Of a stretch of 64,000 nt of DNA, positions 34,333-46,036 are shown one piece after another. The DNA is from Apophysomyces variabilis (Eukaryota > Mucoromycota > Mucoromycetes > Mucorales > Mucoraceae): assembly GCA_002749535.1 (NCBI GenBank), contig MZZL01000039.1, forward strand, positions 124,001 to 188,000. Reading direction: 5' to 3'. The position numbers and the translations under genes are program-made. Positions within the stretch are counted from its first letter, which is position 1. Every line of letters starts with the position of its first letter. The notes beneath the pieces were generated by a model, which was not told the DNA's origin, did no database searches, and saw nothing but the letters and a program-made list of their open reading frames with translations.

Positions 34333-34730
34333 ATGACACCAATTCAAAAGTTATCATTATTGCTGATCTTTTCACTCATGGCGCAAGCACTCCCTGTATT
34401 CGACGTCGACCTAATAGCCAACCCATTTATACACGATACACGAATTATTTACCGCGATGGTCATCCAGTACAAATGATAGCGCCACGAACTTAAAAGAAA
34501 CTCCTCTTTCTCCATTTTCCCCCTTGTTTCCCGTATCTCCTTTTCATCTATCTGCCCTGAATCCCTAGCGGCGGCACTATCGCCTCTCGTTTATGTATCA
34601 AAAAAAATTTCCGATCTCCATCAAAACCGCAGAAAATAAAATCTTTCTTCAACTTCCTGCCGGTTCGATGGTGGCAAAGGTTCGGCTAGACGTTTTACCG
34701 ACTTTCGTACATGTCCTTCGAGCAGACTAA
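34333..34730 (+). CDS. Candidate small secreted protein, unknown family
   Basis: Exons 34333-34467 and 34569-34730 give 98 residues. The first 20 residues (MTPIQKLSLLLIFSLMAQAL) form a clear signal peptide with a hydrophobic core and a likely cleavage after AQA. The intron (donor GTACAA, acceptor CCCTAG, 101 bp) joins two open frames at full codons. Exon 2 alone stays open for 53 codons (SFMYQKKFPISIKTAENKIF, then LQLPAGSMVAKVRLDVLP). Without splicing exon 1 would end after 53 residues. The predicted mature peptide has no cysteine, and a dibasic RR sits at the exon junction, a possible Kex2-type site. No family recognised. The promoter elements upstream support expression; the splice is inferred. 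Confidence 0.5.
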
Positions 34731-35455
34731 ATAACATAAATATATGAAAAGCAGCACTCTTAGCCTATTGGACAGTACGATCTTGGTTGTAAGACATCAA
34801 AAGCACTAAGTTTTCATAGAGAAAACAAGAACGTTTATGATGACTCTATCTTTTTCATTTCAATGTCAACCGGTTCTGCCGAGCTTTCTATTTTGCATAA
34901 GATCGAGGGTCAAGTTTAAGTCGTGGCTATCGCTCTGTCACATCGAAGGGAATGTTTGGGTTACCTATATAATTGTAGAGAGCTTCAGATAGAGACAAGT
35001 AATTATTACACGCATTAATGCAGTTGTTCTGTCTATTCATGTGGCGTGAAATACCGAAGTAATTCTACTAAAGGTATCAAGGAACGCGTACCAGCACAAC
35101 AGCAACAAGACGTTCCGATCAAACTTACTAAAAGACAATCAAAGCAATTTTTTTGTTATATTTCTGACAGAAGTGTCGAGACGATGATACGAAGACTCTT
35201 GAAAAACCAATAATACGAGGAGATCATTATGCTTCCACTGTCAGTAGGATGAACCTATAGCGTGAATGAAGAAAGAAACTGTCATTGCAGTCGAGACCAT
35301 GATAACGAACGACTCTTGTGGTTGGTAAGGTAAAGGATAGATTCAATTGACAGTAAAAGTTAGCTTCATCATGCTGGAAAAGAAACTCAGTTCTCCGCCG
35401 GAAACCATGTGTATCGGCCCTCAACCTATTTCAATTGAAGAGCACTGCCGAATTC
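34731..35455. other. Spacer before the F-box gene
   Basis: About 725 bp of AT-rich DNA. No gene, RNA or repeat recognised. Confidence 0.45.
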
Positions 35456-36861
35456 ATGGGCTCAGAGTGTATAAACCGTGCGCAAATAAGGGGTGATACT
35501 AGTCAAGCCCATTATACACCCCATGGGATTGATAAATTAACCAACGATTGCCTGGAACTCATCTTCATTGCTCTGGATGGTTGTCCTTGGTCGCTTTGTA
35601 CTGCTGCACAAGTTAATCGACGTTGGTATGATGTAGCCCGCCGGCCGTCTGTGGTGAGTTGCCTTCCTGGCACCTATTGAGGCAGCAATGAGACTGACGA
35701 TTACAGTGGAGAGCATTAGTTATCGATAAGCCTTCGCTCCATGAGGAGTATAAACGCCTGCTTCTGTCGGACTATTTGCAACCACAGCTGCAGGCCATCC
35801 ATTCTTTGACTGTGCGAAAACCTCGTGAGATCCAGCGTCATTCACACCTTTGTGCACTTCCTTTTTCAAGGGTACGCCCTATCCATGTGGTTACAGTCAA
35901 TCTATGTCTGTTTGAGATACATCAGATAATTCAAAAGCTCGGTCCGTTTGAGACTTTGGAATGCCAAAAGGTGGAGACGTGGTGTGACTTGAGACGGTTC
36001 AGTTTCGATCTGTTGCAGGAAGACAAACTTAAAACGTTCCATTGCGAGTTTGTTGATGGTGGTGTGTCCGGGTTCGCGTCTCTTCATGATTTCTCGGTAT
36101 ATGACGGATACCCAGAAGAATTGACAGATCTTCGGGTGATCTGCGTCCGAGACGAAGAACAGAGACAGCAAAGAAATATCATGCAAGTACTGGACATACC
36201 ACAGTACATTGGTGAGGAGCAAGATGGGATAAACCGTGTTCAAATGTTGGAGCGCTGGGAAAGAATCGAGAATAGTCTTGTACAAAAGTATTGGTTTTTC
36301 CGGCATATTAGACCAACGCACGTGGAATTCGGATTTTGCTACGCCTGGACATATGCAGTATGGGATCTTGTATATAGTTTATGTAGTGGGCTTGAATCTG
36401 TAACGTTACATGGCTGGCACCAGTTTTGGTCACTGAATCAGGACTTGAGGAATGGAGATGGCATGAAGATCCGATCAAGGACGGAACAGAAAATGAAGCA
36501 GTGCTTCTCAGCTATGCAACGACTTGAAAAGCTCGAACTGACCGATTTCTACATCGGTTTCGGCCTACTAAACACTCGATTCCCTTCAATTCGATTAATC
36601 AATATAACCTACACCGATGCGTTTTTATCCTATATCCACCAGCCTGACGATGTATGGAGACTGATACAGCCAGTCATGAAGTTTGCTGCTACGGCGTTCG
36701 AAAAATCAAGCAAGCAAGGGAAGACGTTAGCGCTGAATATGCATCCTGAACTGATTCGGATGATTCGGCAACATCCTATGTTTGAGCAGGAGTCGTTTAC
36801 GGATAGGTTGCGTTCATATTTATCAGCTGATGTCCAACTGCAGTTTCTCGGAAAATGCTGA
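35456..36861 (+). CDS. F-box protein
   Basis: Exons 35456-35653 and 35707-36861 give 450 residues. The F-box is near the N-terminus (about residues 20-70): KLTNDCLELIFIALDGCPW, then CTAAQVNRRWYDVARR and, across the intron, WRALVIDKP. This is the Skp1-binding fold of SCF ubiquitin ligases. The rest is an irregular leucine-rich or solenoid-like region with recurring LEKLELTDF-, LESVTLHGW- and LTDLRVICV-type strands, as in the many fungal F-box proteins; the substrate is unknown. The ATG at 35456 was chosen as the first Met in the frame before the F-box. Confidence 0.85.
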
Positions 36862-37511
36862 TACGTTGGAATTTTAGATATCAAAAGCTTTGCAATAGAG
36901 CTGCTGCGTTAGACGCACGGATCACCAATCTATAAGAAAAGCTTCATAGGGAAGCAACCATAAATTGAATTGAATTGTTACGTAGCGATAGAAGTGAAAT
37001 GGATGGAATTGTATCCTTTTTTCGTATGTACAAGCAGAGTGGTTCATGTTTTTGCTTCACGAAACTCGTCAGTAACGAGATAGGGAACAGGTTGCTAACC
37101 TTTCTAAGATGGTGTATAAGTGTAGATATGTATATTTTGCTAATTCGGTAATGTTTCACTAAACAGAGCGCTAAATGACTAACGCTGTTTTTCTCTGTCA
37201 TATGCTAAAGGAACACAATGCTTACATATGCCCCGTTGCCAGTAAATCTTTTACCCTTTGGTATAAGGTAGGTTGAGCCCTGTCATACCAAACAAGGATG
37301 CGGGTGTTCTTGTAATAGGAATTAATGGACAAGTGAATACAAGCTGAATTTGTATCCATCCAACAAATGCGTACGGAGCATGGTGCAGACGTAGGGGACG
37401 GACAGGAAGCCAGAGCCTAATCGAGAAATCGGTGTAACCATCCATTTAAATAGATCCCATCGCGCTCCCAAAATTTTTTTTGTTCCGGTTCACCCTTCCC
37501 ATTACTTCATC
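36862..37511. other. F-box 3' end and ERG6 promoter region
   Basis: About 650 bp. A TTTAAATAG TATA-like element at about 37444-37452 lies some 60 bp before the ERG6 ATG. No gene seen. Confidence 0.5.
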
Positions 37512-38878
37512 ATGACTCAAGGTACTGTCAGCGCCATTCACAACGAAGATATTGCCTTTGCCCGAGCTCTTCATGGCAATGAAATTAAGTCTGGTCTCCT
37601 CGCCAACTTAAGGTCGAAGAACGCTGATGTCCACAATGTCGCGACGGACACTTATCTCAAGATGTGGAAGAAGTCGGACACCGAGACGAAAGAAGATGAA
37701 GATAAAAGACTGTCCAGTTATACACAACTCGTCAACTCTTACTATAACTTGGCCACCGACTTTTATGAATATGGTAACTTTGGAAAGGATCAAGACAAGA
37801 AACCTTGTTTATTTGTGTTCTTTTCTGTTTTAGGTTGGGGTACTAGCTTTCACTTTTGCCGTTACTATCCTGGTGAGGAGTTCTTTAGAGCCATTGCCAG
37901 GCATGAGCACTTTTTGGCTGCCAACCTCGGTTTGAAGCGAGGCATGCGTGTCCTTGATGTTGGATGTGGTGTTGGTAAGTCAATAGAAAATAGAGACATA
38001 AGCCGTTATTGAATCTGGAACGGATAGGTGGCCCTGCTCGTGAGATTGCTCATTTTACCGGAGCTCATGTCGTCGGATTGAACAACAACGCATATCAGCT
38101 TGAAAGAGCTGTGCATTACGCCGCCAAAGAAGAGTTGCAAAACCAGACCGAGTTCATCAAGGCGAGTAGCAGATCCTCTGACAAGCTGATAAGATCATGT
38201 ATGCTAAATGGCTTGTAATAGGGTAATTTCATGGAAATGCCATTTGAGGACAACAGCTTCGACGCTGTGTATGCTATTGAAGCTACTTGCCACGCGCCCA
38301 CGTTTGAGGGCGTCTATCAAGAGATTTTCCGAGTCCTTAAGCCCGGTGCTAAATTCGGTTGTTATGAATGGTGTATGACAGATGACTATGATGAGTCCAA
38401 TCCTGTTCATAGAGAAATCGGTCATGGTATTGAGGTAAGGACACGGATTTTGCCTTTTACCCCATATCGCAAAATTATTTAATGCAAGTCATTCCTATAG
38501 AAAGGTAATGGTATCCCCAAGATGCGCCCCACCGCAGAATGCTTGCAAGCCTTGAAAAACGTTGGTTTTGAGATTGAGCTGCACCAAGACTTGGCCGCTC
38601 TTGGAGATTCAGTGAAGTGGTTTTATCCTTTGGAAGGCGATATCCGCAAGTGTCAAACATTGCGCGACGTTATCACTACACTTGCCATGACCAAGCTTGG
38701 ACGCTTCACCACAACCAACGTCGTCCGCTGCTTGGAAACGATTGGCCTTGCTCCCAAGGGATCTGTCGAAACCCAAAAGTTCTTGGAAACTGCTGCAGAT
38801 GCTCTTGTTGCTGGCGCACAGCAAAATCTATTTACTCCCATGTTCTTCTTTGTTGCTAAGAAGCCTTTGAAAGCTTAA
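37512..38878 (+). CDS. ERG6: Sterol 24-C-methyltransferase
   Basis: SAM-dependent enzyme that methylates C-24 of the sterol side chain in ergosterol synthesis, at the ER or lipid droplets. Exons 37512-37773, 37834-37974, 38028-38161, 38222-38434 and 38501-38878 give 375 residues, the usual size. Motifs in order are [41 protein letters not shown] motif [59 protein letters not shown] and [12 protein letters not shown]. The first intron (60 bp) is stopless and a multiple of three, and falls inside the conserved [11 protein letters not shown] motif. The third intron (38162-38221) starts with GC. ERG6 is the enzyme that distinguishes fungal from animal sterols. Confidence 0.96.
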
Positions 38879-40309
38879 ACCGTAAATTGATATGCGTTGT
38901 ACTGTCCTTTACTTTTTACCTAATAGTCATTACTATGATTCTTCTAAAAAAAGTTCACTTGTTCTTATAAAGCCTACATAATGCAAAAACAACATCGACA
39001 GTAATCATCATTTGCAACAACATTTGGATACAATATACAAAGTTTAACAGTGCGTTTGGTGATACGTCAACTTCCATATGGCATCCATTTTCCCTTGTAC
39101 TTTAGACACATTTGTGTTGCTGAATATCTATTTTATGTCAATTAGACCATGGGCAATGCATTCATCTCGGGTGCATAATGGTCTGAGAGTTGTTCCTCTT
39201 CTAGCTTCAATCCAAAAATGATGTCTTCCTTACAAACACCATCCACTCATATAAAAGATGAAGCTGTCTTTTATCTCATCTGGTTATTTACTGTATTGTA
39301 AACCATCGATTCATGTAAGCCTTATTCTTTTGTTTTCGCTGCACAGTGTCCTCATTTGATGAGAACACCTATCGATTACCTAAGAATTTACTGTCATTTG
39401 TGGTCTCAGTGACCCAAACTATTTAAACGGAAGGGACAATACTTTTTTCGTTCTAGTTCTAATTCTCCAAACAACCCCGGCATGCATTTCTAATAATGAT
39501 ATATACAAGACGACCCATGTCCTTTTGTCTACCTTTTAGGTTGCATGACCTCTGTGCCGAATCACCTTGGTTGTGGTGACTAAGCTCTCTGCATACCATT
39601 CAATAAGTGAAAAAGAAAATCTTTCCGTTTATGTACAAGGTGGTGCATATGGCTGTAATTCAAGTCTCTATAGTGCGTTACACTCAAAAACCAGTCATTC
39701 AAGGATGCTGAAAATATTCTCTCGCAGCCGCAACAGGGACAAGTGCAAGGGCCCGCCATTATCTTTGGGTAGGGTCACCCTTAGGCGGTAAATACAAAAG
39801 ATATCAAGGTTTCTTTACATTTATCGACCATGAATGTATTTCTTATGCTGCTCAAATAAAGATTTGTGTCCACTGCATGTCTGCATCAATGTGAGTAAAT
39901 GTACTTCCTACATATCTCTTTCACTAATAACGCCTATTTATATCCTTTTGAGAGCAAATTTGATCCTTCCATGGACACAAAATTTATTTAGAGTAGCGTA
40001 AAATTTGTTCAATAAACAGTATTGGTGTATAGTCATAAAGTACAGCCATTCATTGAAGATCATATAACATGAAAAAACGTGTAAAATAAGGCATATAACA
40101 TCTTAAGTAAAAGAAAACAAATTAAAACACAAATAAGAGCAAGATGCGTCAAACTACAAAGGTCAAACAAAAACAAAAAGAAAAATAAATGTAACATAAG
40201 GAGAAAAAAAAGGGTCCACGCAACAACAAGAAAAGACAAATAAGTACAACAAACCAATAATATAAAAAAAAAGAAGGAATGAATTAAGGAATAAAGGAAG
40301 ACGTTTGAA
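38879..40309. other. Convergent spacer between ERG6 and STE12
   Basis: About 1.4 kb. A/T-rich runs at 40080-40290 form the probable 3' region of STE12. A 74-codon open frame at 39567-39791 has no recognisable content. No gene supported. Confidence 0.5.
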
Positions 40310-42318
40310 TTAGAAATGGGTTCTTAGGCCATCGACCGCATGGGAGGTAACGCAAGCAACGGGGTTTGAGAAAGACGGAAAGTAGGGATTGATATCGAGA
40401 TATTCATACGTTTCGGCAAATTCGTTTTCGGATTTGAGTGGAGATAGGAGGGTCAGAGGCTGTTGGTATAAATCGCCTTCGGGTTGCATCATGTGATGAG
40501 AGCAAGCAGGTAGGTAACCAAAGTTAGGATAGAGAGATACATGATCCTGCGGTACAACACCACATCCCCATTGGGATTCAAAGCAGTCAGGACCAGTTTG
40601 GGGAGGCATGGCCAGGTCAATCACAGGACTGGACGTGTTACTGCTTGTGGCGCTCCCATTCAGCATGGGCCATGTAGCGGATCGGCTACCATAATAAGAA
40701 TGCTGGGGTGAATAGACATCTTCCATGGGCTGGTCTTTTGTAGCCTCCCAAGGGTCCATATTCTGATGGCTATCACCAGATTCACCGTCATTGCTTTCGC
40801 TATGTTCATTACCATAGCTACCATCGCTCTCATCTTTGTCCTTCTTATCGTTCGCCTTTTGAGAAGATTTATAGCGATCGTGCGTCTTTCGATGTTGGGC
40901 CAAATTATCGGAGCGCGAGAAGCGTTTGCCACACAATTGACAGACATAAGGACGTTCCATAGTGTGTGTGCGCAAATGACGCCTCAAATGTTCCAAACGC
41001 TTGAAAAGACGACCACAGCTTCCCAAAGGACAGGTGTAAGTATAATTCAAATCAGATCGGTCGTCCGTCAAGGAATTGGTGAGGGAGGCCAATGCTTGAT
41101 ACGAGGCAGCGGAGATCAAAGTTGGTCGCGAAACGGTGCTCTCAGCAACGGGTACTGGATGGCGGCAGGGGCGCCCAGACACAGCGGAGGATTGCGGTGA
41201 GCATAAGGACAAAGTACGTCTTCTACGCTGTTTGTAATTGGGCGATCCTTCAAATAATGAAAACATCCCAAAGATCGTTTTCGTTTTCGATTGCCAATCA
41301 CTGGACTTGGAAGGAATAACACTAGTGAATGAGCGCTCATGGGTTACACATGGTATCGGATCGGTTGGGCCTTCAGAGACAGGCTTTGATGCAGTTGGTG
41401 TCGATGGGGTGCAAATCGAGGTAGGCTTTTGATCGTTGAATGGAGGTTGCTGGACCACTTCAGCAGGATGCGATGGCACGCGTGATTGTCGTTCAGAGGA
41501 GGCGTGACTTGATGGAATCCAAGGATCTTTTGCTGTGCGGGTGATACACGTCATGTTGCGGGTATCTGTCCGTAAATCAGCATCATAGAGATAATCTTTG
41601 CATCCTCACCATCATCCCTTCCCATCTTATTCTGTCCCTCTTTTTACATACCTGGGGTCTTTTCTGCACGTGGTACTTCTAACGCTTCGGCAGTCGCTTC
41701 AGCGGACAGCGACATGGATTTTTTGAGTTGATCGAATAATTCTTGCGTGGTATCCAAGGAAAGGGACAATGCGGGCTCTGCCACAGCCACACTGGTGGGA
41801 TCAACTCCACTATTTTCACGTTTAAGATCACGTTCTAATGCGTCTAAGAAAAGTCGATCATGTGGAACGGAAAACCAGTAAAAGACCTTTTGCTTCTTCT
41901 GTGTCCGGATGCAGTTATTCTTGCATAACATCTCGAGAAATTCTGATTTTGGTTCTTCCAAGCAAGCATCTGTACCTGGCTTTAGGTTTCGAAGATCACT
42001 GAAGACGCCTTCTTCAAACTTCTTGGGATTGCATACTGGTCGACCGAAGGCACGAAAGCGAAAAGTGAGGGATCGAATAATATCTGTGCCTGTGATATGA
42101 AAAAGATCGTTCCATAGCACGCATGATACGTTTTCGCCAGAAGGTAGCTCAAAACACCGAATAGACCTATCAGGTTGCCAGTCATTGGTAGCTGTCGAAA
42201 GGAATAGTTTGAGTTCGTCAATAGCGGCCATCCGTTCGGCGATGTTTTCGTTGGTGGGCATATCGTCAATATCGATTTTTTTCTTCGATGACGTGAGTAT
42301 CGAAGGTGGCGTTGTCAT
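40310..42318 (-). CDS. STE12: STE12-type transcription factor with two C2H2 fingers
   Basis: Exons 40310-41565 and 41652-42318 give 640 residues. The first exon encodes the STE DNA-binding domain: [77 protein letters not shown] and [20 protein letters not shown]. The second exon carries two adjacent C2H2 fingers ([20 protein letters not shown], then [20 protein letters not shown]) as in filamentous-fungal and basal-fungal STE12, and unlike yeast Ste12, which lacks them. A Lys/Asp/Glu-rich patch follows. Targets in other fungi are mating, filamentation and invasion genes under a MAP kinase; direct regulation here is inferred. The frame change at the exon junction (donor GTATGT at 41651) is a normal intron. 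Confidence 0.94.
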
Positions 42319-44623
42319 GGCGTGGAAGATAATGATACAGTTATAGTTTCTTTTTGTACAATAATGGTATAGTACAAGTAAATAAAAAAACAAGTATGAC
42401 CTTCAATAAACCTAAAAATGGGGGAACGGTAAGGAAAAAGAAGAGGAAAAGAAGAGGAAAAGAAGAGAAAGAGAAAGAAAAGGAACAATCAAATAGATGT
42501 AATTAAATAAAGAGGGAGAAAGAGTAAATGCTGCAGTCAATGTTGACGGTGGCAAAAAAAAAAGGGGGGTGAGAGAGACATTGGAGATGGGGCGATATCC
42601 TTAATGAGTTGGAGGTTGCCTTGGACGGCGATGATCATCTTTAGTTTGCTAGTGATGATGGTCAATTGCATGGATTACCATATATGTCTGATCAATCATT
42701 CTAAACTGGGAGGAAGACAACAATAAGTTGGTCAATGAAGAAAAAGAAAAGAGGAAGTAAGAAAAAAGGCGGGCGGGATGCGACTCCCCTCAGATCGCAT
42801 TGCAGCGGCTGATCTTTTGTCGTTCCTCCTTGTTCGGTTGGTTGCCTATCACGTGCAGGTCACTCTGCATCCTCTCCCTCAAGCCCTTCGGTGCTTTTCG
42901 CCGATAAACAGTGCGGACGTGCGAATAGCTGCATGTAGGTTAAGGGGGTCAAGACGAAATTTCCCATAGTTTTTACCACTCATATCAAAAGGGAAGTCAA
43001 ACATACTAGACTTCTAACTCCCTTTCCTTGTACATGAAATACGCGATCTATAATACAAAATGAAGACGAAACTGTTAAGCATGCATGTCTATGGGATACC
43101 CTTAATACTCTCATCCTTAACATCCTGCAGAAATGCTCTGCACCTGCAACCCCAAAGACGGATGCACTAGTTTAATACTACACAACCGGCTTTCTCTTAC
43201 CTTGATACATCATCTCTAATATACTCTTATCGTCATCTTCCACGGCGATATCTTAGAGTAGGCTAGGGGATGACATAACCATTAAACCTTCCATATTCAT
43301 TCAATTAACAATGGTTCGGCACTCCTGCAACTCTATCCTCATGATTTTATTTGACCTATTCAGGCATATTCTGGTTTTATTTTCTTTTGCAGGTCTTGCC
43401 TGAATACAACACTTACGCTATTCAGAAGGGTCGACTGACAGAATAGCTGACGTTTATCCTTGCTTCTCTTTTTGCAAGAACAGACTTTCTTACATCTATA
43501 AAACTCGTACAGACACAGTGATCACTGCATTTTCCTAACTGTAGTTTCTGCAATTTATCTGTTCTCGCCTTTTCTCTTTTTGTGGGTATGCGCAGCGCTC
43601 ACTCTCTGGTTCTGATTCTGAAAATAATCAATGGTCTCACTCCGAATCGCATAGAGCATGTCATTTCAGGTTCATGTTAGAGGTATGTGTACTTCTGTCC
43701 TTTTTTTTCTTTTTAGCAAACCTTAAAGTGTATAATTTAAGCTAAAAAATGCATCATACTTGCTCAATATAACAATATAAATGAAGTATTGGTTTATTTA
43801 TAATGCTATATGCACTGCGAGCGCAGCAGGAGGGCGGAAACAAGTAGTACGCAAACCTACAAGGAGCAGTGTCCTCAAGTTTATTTGCAGTGACATTATA
43901 TTAACAAATGATGCGAAATTAGTAGTCTGCATAGATATTTGTCGATGTGAATCAATGCGGTTGCTACGGACACATCCGCGTCTCCATGGCTTGTTTAACC
44001 AGAAGACAATATGCATGCCACACATTTTACTATCGTAACAACGCACATAACCTACGTACCTTTATGTAGAAAAGCACTTCATAGTGCTAAATAACAAAAA
44101 AAGAAGAGAAGAAGAAGAAGAAGATGGAAAAGGCAGAGGAAAGAATAAACTCGCATGAAAATAACTCATTTTTCGATGTCCGAAGGATCCGAGCAAATGA
44201 AAGGGACATGTTCCCTAAAGGTCAGTATCCTCAGATTAAGGAAATTACGAAATAAATTTGCATGCAACCGAGCTATATTAGATGTTTATTGATCCTTAGG
44301 TGACCGGTTAAGTGATCAGCACTCACAAGCTTACAACATCCTAAAGCGATACATATTCAAAATATCCCGAAGAATAAGGAAAAAGGAAACGTAGGAATAG
44401 ATAGTGCAAACAAATATAAACGAAGAGGGCCACTGTTAATCGAAACTAATGCAGAATCTACTTAACGCAATTCATGGATCCATAGAAGCAGACGATAAAG
44501 CAAATATGAAGCGGCATTAACTTGAGGCCTTGTGGGTTTGCTGAACGAATTTGGTCCACTGGTAAGCAGTATCTCAGCATGAAATTTTTGTTCGTGACTT
44601 TTTGGACACTTGTTATTGCAAAA
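42319..44623. other. Long upstream region of STE12 and the ankyrin-repeat gene
   Basis: About 2.3 kb between divergent genes. Just upstream of STE12 lies a strong polypurine tract (about 42420-42530, plus strand), probably leader or promoter. GAAGAAGAAG-type repeats occur at about 44100-44125. The open frame at 43781-44038 is not recognisable. Confidence 0.5.
42424..42485. repeat. Polypurine tract upstream of STE12
   Basis: Nearly uninterrupted A/G with recurring GAAGAGGAAAA units on the plus strand (pyrimidine in the STE12 sense direction). CT-rich tracts often lie just upstream of fungal transcription starts; a triplex-forming or promoter role is inferred only. Confidence 0.6.
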
Positions 44624-45864
44624 ATGAGTAATGCATGGTTCCAAATCCAAACGGCCGAATTACTCGGAAAGACATTGAATGAATGCGACAACAAGGAAGA
44701 ATTGATTGATGCCAAAGACAGCCATGGCGATGCTCTGGTTCATTTTGCTGCAAGGATCCATTCCTTAGCCATGTTAAAGATGTTGCACAAGCACGGTGCA
44801 AATATGGGTGCTGTCAATGAACATGGTAAACTGCAGTATTTGTGAACTATATAAGTTAACACACGTATTGTTTGACAGGGAGACAACCGCTGCATGAGGC
44901 TATTGATTCGTTGGAGTGTGTCTCATACCTTGTAAACGCCTGCAAAGTGGACGTTAATGCATTAAAGCGAGGCGATTGGACACCTATTATGATAGCAGGT
45001 GATATTGCTGCCATAAAGTCTATTTCTTTAATCAACTAGGATGCCCGTTTGTTAGCTATGAAAGGGCGTTTGGATATTGTCAAGGTATTAGTGGATGCGG
45101 GTGCCTTGCTGGACCGCGCCACGAAAGACGGAAGAACGGCACTCCATCTTGCCGTACAGCAGGGTGAGAATCGCAAATTATGTCGACTTGTCTGTTTTGC
45201 TGAAAGGAATTTTTGCATTGCTGATAGGCCATTCTGAAATGACAAGCTATCTTGCAAGACAGTGTCCGAAAGCGATCATCAAGTCGACGAATTCCGGTCG
45301 ATTACCTGTTCAAATAGCAGCAGCACTGTGTGATACCCCAGATAGTTCGTTGCAGATTATTATGGATCTGGTATCCAATGCACCGGTACCTTTATCTGCT
45401 ATATTAGCTCATCGTGATAAATCGGGGCGGAACATATTGTTAGATGCTGTCGTTTCGAGAAATTTGACTTTGCTAGAATATCTATTAAATCATGGCGCAG
45501 ATCCAAATGAGACAGACGCAATCGGACGTAATATGATCCATCATGCTTCGATGATGGGCCACCTGGATGTACTCCAACTGATAGCACAGATTGCGGAGGA
45601 ACAGAAATGGGTTGTGCATTGGGATATGCCAGATGCCTGGGATCAGTGGACACCTCTGATGCATGCTGCCAAAGAAGGGAACGTCAAAATTGTGCAATTC
45701 CTACTAGAGAAGGCGATCGACAAAACAAAAGTGGACAAACAAGGAAGAACAGCAAAGGATCTAGGTATAATCCTTTATACGTGTTATTGCAAAACGAACT
45801 AATCAGTATGGGTAAAATTATAGCATGCATGTGGCAACGTGAAGCAGTAATCGGCTACCTATGA
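44624..45864 (+). CDS. Ankyrin-repeat protein (ANKRD16-like)
   Basis: Exons 44624-44825, 44879-44998, 45056-45163, 45228-45764 and 45824-45864 give 335 residues made almost wholly of ankyrin repeats: DSHGDALVHFAARIHSLAML, RQPLHEAIDSLECVSYLV, WTPIMIAAMKGRLDIVKVLV, GRTALHLAVQQGHSEMTSYL, GRNILLDAVVSRNLTLLEYL, GRNMIHHASMMGHLDVLQLI, WTPLMHAAKEGNVKIVQFLL and AKDLACMWQREAVIGYL. The all-ankyrin layout and spacing resemble ANKRD16, which in mammals binds alanyl-tRNA synthetase and helps prevent serine mischarging; that role here is only a suggestion. ATG 44624 was chosen because upstream in-frame sequence resembles a leader rather than a repeat. The last intron has two possible acceptors; the one used continues the ankyrin pattern. 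Confidence 0.82.
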
Positions 45865-46036
45865 TCTTTCCGATGGATATATGGTTGAGGAAAAGAAGAG
45901 CAACTGTCACCAGTGACTGGGAGTGATGTCTATCCTTTGATTTTCATATGTTTGTAAATAGTAATGGGGTTGATTAAAAGAAAGACATTATTCTCACACT
46001 CTTTGCTCTTTTTTCCCCTTATTCCCACATTCCAGC

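Noticed and set aside
34263..34568. A 101-codon open frame overlapping the secreted-peptide gene
   Set aside because: It starts within the pyrimidine leader, gives a low-complexity Phe/Leu-rich start, and conflicts with the frame that has the signal peptide and a compatible second exon.
44522..44623. Upstream extension of the ankyrin protein with a signal-peptide-like KFLFVTFWTLVIAKM
   Set aside because: The family is soluble, and an ATG with good context at 44624 starts directly before the first helix. The extension is probably leader sequence.
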